Made by a program: the position numbers and the translations under genes. Shown piece by piece: positions 1 to 5,725 of a DNA stretch of 28,174 bases. The stretch comes from a virus. Below the pieces are notes generated by a model. The model saw only the letters and a list, made by a program, of their open reading frames with translations. It did not search any database and was not told the origin of the DNA. The first letter of the stretch is position 1; every line of letters starts with the position of its first letter. The stretch lies in the IMG/VR virus record IMGVR_UViG_3300042691_002536, positions 1-28,174 of that record; one strand, given 5' to 3'.

Positions 1-653
1 AAAGGATTTGAATCCTGCCAGCCTTGCACGTCACGTATTTGAATCACAACCTGTCCTGTTCGAGCAATCAGTCGCTCAAACAATGCACGATGCCCTGGGT
101 GCCAAGGTTGCCAGCGTCCCAACATCTGCACAGTTTCTTTCCGCCAATCAAACCTAGGTCTACGACGGTTTTCTAAAATGTGTGTGCCCACAAACTCTAC
201 CCAGCGTTCAGCATTTTGTTCAGTGATGCGGAAGTCATACACATCAGGTTCTACAAACATCTTATTGGTATCTTCGTAACGGCCTGCATCAATGGTGTCT
301 AGCCATATAGTCCAATCAGCCTTGAAGTTGTGACGCATTTCTGGCAAGGGTGCTACAAAATCACAGATTGCAAAATCACCTGAACACTTTAAGGCAAACT
401 CGGCCATTCGCAGACTTTGACGGATACGACCTTCCTTGCTGAAATCCCAATCGTTGAAACGTTTGCGTATTTCATCAGCATTGAACCAATCAACTTTGGC
501 TTTCCAGTATGTTGGGGGCAGTTCTAAATGCATCATACGCTCTGGTGGCATATGAATGACATTGGAAAAGTCTTCTAGATATTTCTTGAGACGTTCTGCA
601 AAATAAGTTTTACCAGATCCAGGTAAACCCATTACTAGAATTTTAACAGGCAT
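1..653 (-). CDS. APS-kinase-like P-loop kinase fused to HxGH nucleotidyltransferase (C-terminus cut by window edge)
   Basis: An open frame of 217 codons runs off the left edge without a stop. The ATG at 653 has a good Shine-Dalgarno (AAGGAG). Residues 9-16 are a Walker A, GLPGSGKT. About 45 residues on, NADEIRKRF followed by DFSKEGRIRQSLRMAEFA matches the substrate-binding layout of adenylylsulfate kinases (CysC). Near residues 180-190 a second domain begins with GRWQPWHPGH; the HxGH signature is typical of the cytidylyltransferase/adenylyltransferase superfamily. Such kinase-nucleotidyltransferase fusions are known in aquatic T4-like phages, usually named after one half. The natural substrate is unknown; sulfate activation, NAD metabolism and nucleotide-sugar chemistry are all possible. 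A late promoter box lies just upstream. The domain call is secure, the reaction is not. Confidence 0.8.
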   Translation of the reverse strand, partial: MPVKILVMGLPGSGKTYFAERLKKYLEDFSNVIHMPPERMMHLELPPTYWKAKVDWFNADEIRKRFNDWDFSKEGRIRQSLRMAEFALKCSGDFAICDFVAPLPEMRHNFKADWTIWLDTIDAGRYEDTNKMFVEPDVYDFRITEQNAERWVEFVGTHILENRRRPRFDWRKETVQMLGRWQPWHPGHRALFERLIARTGQVVIQIRDVQGWQDSNP

Positions 654-674
654 GATTACTCCTTTGTAATGGGT

Positions 675-682
675 TATTTATA
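675..682 (-). promoter_or_regulatory. Canonical T4-type late promoter box
   Basis: The minus strand reads TATAAATA, identical to the T4 late -10 element used by the phage sigma gp55. A start about 6 nt downstream would give a leader of roughly 16 nt that includes the AAGGAG site of the kinase fusion gene. It lies in an intergenic space, just below the terminator of the preceding gene. Confidence 0.7.
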
Positions 683-686
683 GTCA

Positions 687-711
687 AAGAAAAAGGCGAC
701 ACAGGGTCGCC
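687..711 (-). terminator. Intrinsic terminator after the winged-helix gene
   Basis: A perfect 6-bp stem (GGCGAC / GTCGCC) with a 5-nt loop spans 695-711. On the minus strand it is followed by TTTTTCTTT. It closes the short winged-helix transcription unit and is followed at once by the late promoter of the next gene. Confidence 0.8.
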
Positions 712-738
712 CTTTTCACGTTCAATGCCTAATTGATA

Positions 739-1035
739 TTAGACAGTGATGCCCAAAGACTGAGCCTTGTATGCCAAAGCAACCATCTTGCGGCTGGCTT
801 CACCATGCTGATACTCAGTTACTGTAACACCGTTACCGGCCTTGCGGCTGTTAGCGTAGATAGCATAGCCACGCTGGCGGATGTTAGAGATGGTAGCAGT
901 AGGATTGGCAATGCCAAAACGCTTGCTGATCTGGCTCTCTGTGAGCGTCTCACCGTTGAGAACCAAAGCCTTGAAAAGGCGGCCCTGCTTGGTGTCAAAG
1001 TCAAAACTGCGAATGCTCTTAGTTTGATGTGTCAT
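739..1035 (-). CDS. Small winged-helix DNA-binding protein
   Basis: 98 aa. The start at 1035 (MTHQTKS) has AGGAAG 9 nt upstream; the longer reading from about 1074 lacks a ribosome site. The core TLTESQISKRFGIANPTATISNIRQRGYAI reads as a helix-turn-helix followed by a wing with basic residues (NSRKAGNGVTVTEY). Proteins of this layout (ESQI-RFG-ANP-ATI-IRQRGY) recur in aquatic T4-like phages as unnamed winged-helix proteins. It is monocistronic, with its own strong sigma70 promoter and terminator, which fits an early-expressed transcriptional regulator. That role is inferred; no target site was identified. Confidence 0.75.
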   Translation of the reverse strand: MTHQTKSIRSFDFDTKQGRLFKALVLNGETLTESQISKRFGIANPTATISNIRQRGYAIYANSRKAGNGVTVTEYQHGEASRKMVALAYKAQSLGITV

Positions 1036-1092
1036 TTTAAAAAACTTCCTATATAGTAAGGTTAGTTTCATCAATCTGTTGATGATTTATAA

Positions 1093-1121
1093 ATTATAGC
1101 GTAACTCTTAGAGAAAGTCTA
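1093..1121 (-). promoter_or_regulatory. sigma70-type promoter of the winged-helix gene
   Basis: On the minus strand the -35 is TAGACT (1121-1116), the spacer is 17 bp, and the -10 is a perfect TATAAT (1098-1093). The predicted start near 1086 leaves a leader of about 50 nt. The -35 overlaps the stop codon of the upstream PP-loop gene. The same TAGACT -35 is found before uvsW. Confidence 0.75.
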
Positions 1122-2195
1122 GTGGTTGTTTAACCATTTTGCGATGGAGTTGTCCGGATCGTAATAGTCCATGGGATTGAACTCTTCAAAAGAGATCCGA
1201 TAACCATCTTCACGAATGCCTGCGCTGGCAGGTAGTGCATAGTAAGGGGTGGTTGAGGTGAACTTGGTCTTGTATCGGTAATAATCTTGGTCATTGGTCA
1301 AACGCAAAATGGTTTGCTTGGGTATGCGTTTTACATTTTCCAAACCGGTGTAGTCAAACTCGTGGTTCACACTCCAACGTTGATAGTCTGCAGATGAGAA
1401 GAATGCTTCTACCTGTGTTGTTTGTTTGAATCGTGCTGGCATCTTTAGTGCCACTTCTTGCCATTTAAAATTCCAACCATACCACCAGGCCCAGTCGCCC
1501 ACAGTATCAATAGGTCTTGGGGAGTTGGTAAAGGTGGTTTCAATGACCTCTAAAATACATTGCCTAGACAGGTCCGATATACCATACACTGACAGCATGG
1601 ATGACAATTGACTTAGACTATAAGGCTTACTCAATACCTCTGGACCAAACTTCCTGAAAAAGATGTTCATCATTGGATTGCCAAACAAGTTGTCATTGAG
1701 TTCGCCAGTAAGCAGTATTCCGTCAACATTGCCATGTCCGGCCTGAAGTGTGATCTCTTCTACGGATTCTAATCTAGGAAACAACGGTCTCACATACTTT
1801 TTATAGAACAAAGGATATTCTTTGACACTTTCTTCGTTCATGGCCACTGTGATTTGATCCAATGATCTACCGGTCAGTAAAAAACAAGCCAGCATAAAGG
1901 TGCTGTCTATACCGCCGCTCCAGAGTGCATATATTGGCCTATTGAGATCTAACAATTCATTGGCACGACGGATTCCTGCCTCCTCGTAGGTCACTGCTGG
2001 CACGGTGAGATCAGGAATAGTATATTCGGGTTCCGATAGTTTAGGTGAGAATGGCCAAAACATTGTTTTGGTTCTATCAACCAAAAACGCATCTTTGTCC
2101 ATTTTATAAAGTTCTTGAATGATTGCAAGATCTGGCTGTTGACTGTTGAACTTGCCAAATCGCATTGATGAACCAAAAGCATAGAGTAGTTTCAT
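1119..2195 (-). CDS. PP-loop ATPase, asparagine-synthetase-like (no glutaminase domain)
   Basis: 358 aa. The motif SGGIDST at residues 93-99 is the PP-loop that binds ATP in asparagine synthetase, QueC, TilS and related enzymes. GELNDNLFG near residues 164-172 resembles the G-(D/E)-x-x-D-E-L-F-G element of the asparagine synthetase synthase domain, which favours that branch. There is no N-terminal Cys2 glutaminase domain, so ammonia or another amine would come from elsewhere. The start overlaps the stop of the upstream gene as ATGA, implying translational coupling. It probably adenylates a carboxyl or carbonyl group; modification of a nucleobase, a peptide or a cell metabolite are all open. 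The fold is well supported, the substrate unknown. Confidence 0.75.
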   Translation of the reverse strand: MKLLYAFGSSMRFGKFNSQQPDLAIIQELYKMDKDAFLVDRTKTMFWPFSPKLSEPEYTIPDLTVPAVTYEEAGIRRANELLDLNRPIYALWSGGIDSTFMLACFLLTGRSLDQITVAMNEESVKEYPLFYKKYVRPLFPRLESVEEITLQAGHGNVDGILLTGELNDNLFGNPMMNIFFRKFGPEVLSKPYSLSQLSSMLSVYGISDLSRQCILEVIETTFTNSPRPIDTVGDWAWWYGWNFKWQEVALKMPARFKQTTQVEAFFSSADYQRWSVNHEFDYTGLENVKRIPKQTILRLTNDQDYYRYKTKFTSTTPYYALPASAGIREDGYRISFEEFNPMDYYDPDNSIAKWLNNH

Positions 2196-2917
2196 TGCAC
2201 TCCTGCTCGCAGTTCCATTTCCAATTGTGAATTAACTAGATTCATCATTTCTTCACGGTCAGTGAGGGCGTTGATTTTGTCAACATATTTTTCCCAAAGA
2301 GCATTTAGCCTGGTCACTGATAACTGCACCGAAGAAACTTTATAGGTCAATTCCTTAAAAGCCTCAGCAGGTGTTAAACCAGCAATGCTGGCCCACTCCA
2401 ATACCGCTGGTGTAAAGTGCTGTTGCTCGGTGTTGCAGAGCCGTAGTTCTTTGTCCATATAAGGAATAAAAATTTCATCGCCGGAGAATGTCTTTACTCG
2501 AGCCAAGTATCGCTCAATCTTGCTTTCTAACAACAGCAAGCACGACGACCTAGCATTGGCTAACCTGCGTCGAGCCAACCATTCACTGTTGATTTCGTTG
2601 GCAGGCATGTCAATGATGTCAAACAATCTGCCATTGGGTGTGTTTTCCACTGCTCGACCTGCATTGATATCGCCATGAGTAGTTGCATAAGAAACTTTTT
2701 TGACTACAATGCAGTTGATCTTGGTGTCATTGACATAGGCAAAGTTGTTGAAATAGTGGCCGCGCTCGGGTAGCCAGATGTTGCCAATTGAAGCATTGGG
2801 TATGCCTCTAGCAATGGCATTGGCCACTGACAAACTATTTGAGTTGGTCAATATACCGTAATTGATTTGATCAATTACAATGTGTATGTTGTTTTTCTTT
2901 GAGAAGGAATCTAGCAT
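2192..2917 (-). CDS. Unknown protein translationally coupled to the PP-loop enzyme
   Basis: 241 aa; I recognise no family. The N-terminal half (HIVIDQINYGILT, IPNASIGNIWLPERGHYFNNFAYV, INCIVVKK) reads as an alpha/beta domain. The C-terminal half is helical, with LARRRLANARSSCLLLLESKIERYLARVKTF and a charged tail. It overlaps the PP-loop gene by 4 nt (ATGA), suggesting a shared process, possibly as substrate-recognition partner. The only ATG lies 10 nt below a terminator-type hairpin, with no Shine-Dalgarno. Either initiation is unusual or the first codons are wrong; no earlier ATG, GTG or TTG exists before the in-frame stop. Confidence 0.7.
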   Translation of the reverse strand: MLDSFSKKNNIHIVIDQINYGILTNSNSLSVANAIARGIPNASIGNIWLPERGHYFNNFAYVNDTKINCIVVKKVSYATTHGDINAGRAVENTPNGRLFDIIDMPANEINSEWLARRRLANARSSCLLLLESKIERYLARVKTFSGDEIFIPYMDKELRLCNTEQQHFTPAVLEWASIAGLTPAEAFKELTYKVSSVQLSVTRLNALWEKYVDKINALTDREEMMNLVNSQLEMELRAGVQ

Positions 2918-2920
2918 AAT

Positions 2921-2944
2921 TGAAAACAGGGCCTTGCGGCCCTG
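2921..2944 (-). terminator. Intrinsic terminator
   Basis: A perfect 7-bp stem (CAGGGCC / GGCCCTG) with loop TTGC spans 2927-2944. On the minus strand it is followed by TTTTCA. It ends the transcript of the 91-aa gene and sits directly before the start codon of the next gene. Confidence 0.8.
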
Positions 2945-2950
2945 CCCCTA

Positions 2951-3226
2951 TCACTTGGTAGTTATGAACTGATAAAGTTCATTGGCCTTGGTCTTAATGA
3001 CTTCGGGTGTTGGGAAAGTTGGATAGGTAGGTTCCGACGGGAATTCTACGTTTTGAAATCCCAGGGTAGATGCCTTTTGTTGGGCAAAACTTACCTTGGC
3101 TTCCCAAGTTTGACGTAGTGCGTCTCGACTCGAGTAATAGTCTTGTTCGGCCATTTCTTTGGCCATCTTCAAGACTTCAAGTCTGATAACATAGCCGTTG
3201 GTTCCGGCTGAGGTTGTGTTACTCAT
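2951..3226 (-). CDS. Conserved small phage protein of unknown function
   Basis: 91 aa, acidic to neutral. The start at 3226 has AGGAG about 9 nt upstream. An N-terminal region GYVIRLEVLKMAKEMAEQDYYSSRDALRQTWEAK is strongly helical, and the C-terminal part is proline-rich (FPSEPTYPTFPTPEVI) before a short helix. Proteins with the layout GY-LR-E-L-MAK-M-EQ-Y occur widely in aquatic T4-like phages with no assigned role. It sits between the tmRNA terminator and its own terminator, so it is a single-gene unit. Confidence 0.7.
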   Translation of the reverse strand: MSNTTSAGTNGYVIRLEVLKMAKEMAEQDYYSSRDALRQTWEAKVSFAQQKASTLGFQNVEFPSEPTYPTFPTPEVIKTKANELYQFITTK

Positions 3227-3250
3227 TTTGTTTCTCCTGTGAGTGTGTAT

Positions 3251-3267
3251 GTTGACATAGTGTCAAC
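3251..3267. repeat. Perfect inverted repeat upstream of the 91-aa gene
   Basis: GTTGACA-TAG-TGTCAAC: 7-bp arms around a 3-bp centre. Each arm contains the sigma70 -35 hexamer TTGACA, one per strand, but no convincing -10 lies 17 bp away in the direction of the 91-aa gene. It may be an operator or a compact hairpin in the 5' leader. Confidence 0.45.
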
Positions 3268-3302
3268 GTAGATATGTATTGTGTTGTTGCGGCCTATGTT
3301 TA

Positions 3303-3331
3303 CCAAAACAAAACCCGCCGGAGCGGGTTTT
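3303..3331 (-). terminator. Intrinsic terminator of the tmRNA unit
   Basis: AAAACCCGC / GCGGGTTTT with loop CGGA (3310-3331) is a 9-bp stem. On the minus strand it is followed by GTTTTGG. Flanking A and T runs make it potentially bidirectional. It lies about 20 nt below the last tmRNA hairpin. Confidence 0.85.
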
Positions 3332-3349
3332 GGGAATTTTCTGTTTATT

Positions 3350-3655
3350 GGTATTCCTACCTCAGCGAGCCGATCAAGCGGCCAATGCGTATGAACTGTC
3401 GTTTGCAGTTACTTGTTTTGCTAGAATTACGTTCTTCGCCTGTCGTGCTGTCCACTCTGTTACTCTTTGCCCTGTCGAAGCCATGACTGGCCCATCATAA
3501 AGAAACTGGGTAGAAACTAAAATCATCCGGAACTAACGGAACATATTCTTCTGGAAGATCTAAGATATTCATACAATTTCCTTATGGTGGACCAGGCGGG
3601 AGTCGAACCCGCGTCCAGAACACTTTTCTCTTTGCTTCATACAGCAATAAAATTA
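3350..3655 (-). ncRNA. ssrA: Circularly permuted two-piece tmRNA; tag ANDSSYALAA
   Basis: On the minus strand the acceptor half comes first. It has T-arm GCGGG-TTCGACT-CCCGC (3612-3596), acceptor strand CTGGTCC (3595-3589), discriminator A and encoded CCA (ending 3585). After a spacer of about 90 nt the other half begins with GGGCCAG (3493-3487), which pairs with CTGGTCC over 7 bp with one G-U. It continues TCATGGCTTCGACAGGG, matching the TGG-TTCGAC signature at tmRNA 5' ends. A short P2 helix can be drawn between AGAGTA (3466-3461) and TGTTCT (3622-3617). The tag frame, GCA AAC GAC AGT TCA TAC GCA TTG GCC GCT TGA (3406-3374), encodes ANDSSYALAA-stop. GGCCG/CGGCT can enclose the stop as P5, and GGTA-GGAA-TACC (3361-3350) follows. 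The RNA should rescue stalled ribosomes and tag products for ClpXP-type proteases. Exact mature ends are not visible. Confidence 0.9.
3495..3572 (-). CDS. 25-aa ORF filling the tmRNA intervening segment
   Basis: ATG at 3572 follows AAGGA with a 7-nt spacing. The frame runs 25 codons to TGA at 3497-3495, one nucleotide before the predicted 5' end of the coding piece. The product begins MNILDLPEEYVPLVPDDF and is acidic and hydrophobic, with no family I recognise. It lies wholly inside the spacer that must be cut out to mature the two tmRNA pieces, so translation and RNA processing would compete. The ribosome site and exact fit argue against chance, but a 25-codon ORF alone is weak evidence. Confidence 0.4.
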   Translation of the reverse strand: MNILDLPEEYVPLVPDDFSFYPVSL

Positions 3656-3659
3656 CTTA

Positions 3660-3992
3660 TTACTCTCTGACCAATACTAGTCTATCACAGTTGCAATATG
3701 CATCAAACCGAACTTCTTCTCTGTATCCATATGGCACTGAAGTATATGCAGGTGGCACATAATGATAGTTGGGTTGTGGTGCGTAATAGACTGTAGGGGG
3801 CGAATAGTATCTTGGCTGTGACAGCCCGTAGCCGATGGCACCGCCAATGATTACAGGTGCTACCCAACGGTAATGATTGTGATGATGGTGGTGCTGAACA
3901 TGCGGGCGGTGATGATGACGGTAATGTCTATCATTGGCCCAAGCACTTGATCCAACCAACGTCAACGCTACTGCTAAAATTAACTTTTTCAT
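3660..3992 (-). CDS. Secreted histidine- and tyrosine-rich small protein
   Basis: 110 aa. The ATG at 3992 has a strong site (AAGGAGG). Residues 1-19 (MKKLILAVALTLVGSSAWA) are a clear Sec signal peptide with an AWA cleavage site. The mature part opens with a His cluster (RHYRHHHRPHVQHHHHHNHYRW), then a small-residue hydrophobic stretch WVAPVIIGGAIGYGLS, then a Pro/Tyr-rich region and a C-terminal CNC. Similar periplasmic proteins with His or PXPV-like regions are common in betaproteobacteria, so host acquisition is plausible. A metal-binding or envelope-modifying role is inferred from composition only. It is the first gene after a sigma70 promoter and precedes the tmRNA acceptor piece, whose T-arm starts about 50 nt below its stop. 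Confidence 0.75.
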   Translation of the reverse strand: MKKLILAVALTLVGSSAWANDRHYRHHHRPHVQHHHHHNHYRWVAPVIIGGAIGYGLSQPRYYSPPTVYYAPQPNYHYVPPAYTSVPYGYREEVRFDAYCNCDRLVLVRE

Positions 3993-4019
3993 TTGTGTCC
4001 TCCTTGTCCGGACATTTGC

Positions 4020-4048
4020 ATATTACTTGATCTTGTCGTCTGTGTCAA
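4020..4048 (-). promoter_or_regulatory. sigma70-type promoter of the secreted-protein/tmRNA unit
   Basis: Minus strand: perfect -35 TTGACA (4048-4043), 17-bp spacer, -10 TAATAT (4025-4020). The same -35/-10 pair precedes the primase gene. The predicted start near 4013 falls in the 10-bp palindrome TGTCCGGACA (4005-4014), leaving a leader of about 20 nt with AAGGAGG. Confidence 0.75.
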
Positions 4049-4050
4049 GA

Positions 4051-5715
4051 TCAAATTAACTTGATCAATCCAATTTGTGTTTGGTCCTTGTTGCCATAGG
4101 CAATATAATCGGGCCATACATCTTCGATAAAAAATCCATCAGCATCTACTGAGCCACTGCCCACAGTGACCATTAACGTCATGCCATTGGGGAAAAGATC
4201 ATTGCGCTTCCATGCTTCGGGTTCTGGGCCTGTGTTTCTTTCTTCTTCAGGCAACGATGTGTCAATCCAAGGTGTGTTGGTTTCGTCGCGTCCATTGGCT
4301 TCTGCTAGAAATTCATTGGTCTCAAATCTTGATAAACCTTTGTTAAACGAACCAGTAACTGTGGGTTTGCCATTGTTATCCAGCAATGGGCGTCTAATCC
4401 CATCAGTTCCTGCAGGTCCTAACAAAACTTCATAGATGTAAAATTCTTGTTGCTGTCCTGGGGGCAAACTGAACAAATGACTGCGCCCGCGATAGAGTGT
4501 AATCTCAGGGTTGAGGTTTAGTGCTGTGGTTTTCTTTTTGGCACCTACGGGTCCAATCAACTGCTCACTGACATTGCCTTCCAGTGCCCAGCCAATGCGG
4601 GTAGGATCTTCATCAATGCCGTTGACCCATAGTATAGTAAAATTAACATCCGGTGGATTGGCATCTGCTCCTTCAAAAGGATCGCCGCCATCGGCGCTTC
4701 TGTCTCCTAAGATAACATTTTCTTCGTAGCCAACTAACCTTCCGCAATAGTCATACACAGGTTCTTGTCTGACAAACGTTGGATCAGCAGGTGTCAAGGC
4801 TTGAATTGCCAATGCATATAGTTCAGGGCCTAGTGTTGCTGGCCAAATATTTTCATGCGTGATACCATCAACTTTGACAGGATAACTGGCTGTTTGATTG
4901 ACCGATGAAACTATTTTTTGTGCCTGTTCAATGGCATCAGCCATTCTTGGAGAATCAGGTGGCGGATACTCGCTGGCTGAAACTTCCATGGCCGCAAGTG
5001 CTGCCGCTGGTGGTATGGCCGCGTATGCTGTGGCTGGTTCTCCAGGAACATAGGTTTTTCCTGTTCTAAGATTGTGCTTGTGTCTAAAGTCTGGAAACAA
5101 TTCTCTATTGACTTGTTTCTTGATGGCCTTGCTTACACCTTTGATACGGTTGGTAAACTGTTCAATTTGGTTACTGGGTATTTCGTCTAGTTTGCCAAGT
5201 TTGCGACTCAGTGAGCCCAAGATACTATCTGGTTTATAGGAGCCAGTGTTGATACCACCCTGAGCATCCAAACACAGTTGAGGTTTGGCAAGTCTTCCAA
5301 GGTCGCTGAGAATTGAGTTGGCCGCGCCAAACATGCTGTTGGTTACCTGGCCCAGAACATCAGGTATTTGTGGTGCCTTCATTGGCACCGGACACATGCC
5401 ACCCAATGACAACATTTTTTGTAAATCGGCAACAGCACCATTGACTCGCTTTAATACTTCGCCAACTCCCAAATGATCCTGGAATGCTTTTACTTCATCA
5501 CGTAATTCTTTTAGGGCATCTTTAAGGTCTGTTAGATTGGCCAGTCCTTGATCTTCTAGAATCTCATTGAGGTTGGCCTCAATACAAAGGAGGTTGCCTT
5601 TGAGCATGTTATCAATACCGCCAAACAAAATAGCACAAATGATATCTTTGATTGGTTTATTTAAAATGCCTTTGGTAGTGACTTTGACTCCAGGAATAAC
5701 AGGTATACTTGCCAT
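4051..5715 (-). CDS. Putative virion (baseplate-associated) protein
   Basis: 554 aa, no family firmly recognised. The N-terminus (GILNKPIKDIICAILFGGIDNMLKGNLLCIEANLNEIL) is helical and hydrophobic, followed by a coiled-coil-prone segment around residues 60-100. The central part is Pro/Ala-rich. The C-terminal 200 residues have a beta-rich character (PEITLYRGRSHLFSLPPGQQQEFYIYEVLLGPAGTDG). It is the last gene of a run that begins with a PAAR protein and includes an M15 peptidase, so assembly near the baseplate hub is inferred. It follows the peptidase gene by 10 nt. The ATG at 5715 has only a weak ribosome site. Confidence 0.6.
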   Translation of the reverse strand: MASIPVIPGVKVTTKGILNKPIKDIICAILFGGIDNMLKGNLLCIEANLNEILEDQGLANLTDLKDALKELRDEVKAFQDHLGVGEVLKRVNGAVADLQKMLSLGGMCPVPMKAPQIPDVLGQVTNSMFGAANSILSDLGRLAKPQLCLDAQGGINTGSYKPDSILGSLSRKLGKLDEIPSNQIEQFTNRIKGVSKAIKKQVNRELFPDFRHKHNLRTGKTYVPGEPATAYAAIPPAAALAAMEVSASEYPPPDSPRMADAIEQAQKIVSSVNQTASYPVKVDGITHENIWPATLGPELYALAIQALTPADPTFVRQEPVYDYCGRLVGYEENVILGDRSADGGDPFEGADANPPDVNFTILWVNGIDEDPTRIGWALEGNVSEQLIGPVGAKKKTTALNLNPEITLYRGRSHLFSLPPGQQQEFYIYEVLLGPAGTDGIRRPLLDNNGKPTVTGSFNKGLSRFETNEFLAEANGRDETNTPWIDTSLPEEERNTGPEPEAWKRNDLFPNGMTLMVTVGSGSVDADGFFIEDVWPDYIAYGNKDQTQIGLIKLI

Positions 5716-5725
5716 AGTGCTTTAC

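Noticed and set aside
3274-3500. Two plus-strand open frames of about 70 codons over the tmRNA region
   Set aside because: They lie antisense to the tmRNA coding piece and have no ribosome site or recognisable product.
3585-3622. The tmRNA 3' end taken alone as a phage attachment site (attP-like ssrA fragment)
   Set aside because: The matching 5' half with a full tag frame lies just downstream, and no integrase or lysogeny gene is seen. A complete permuted gene explains it better.
4049-4066. GATCAA/TTGATC inverted repeat at the end of the 554-aa gene
   Set aside because: Short, AT-rich, no T run, and explained by coding plus promoter sequence.
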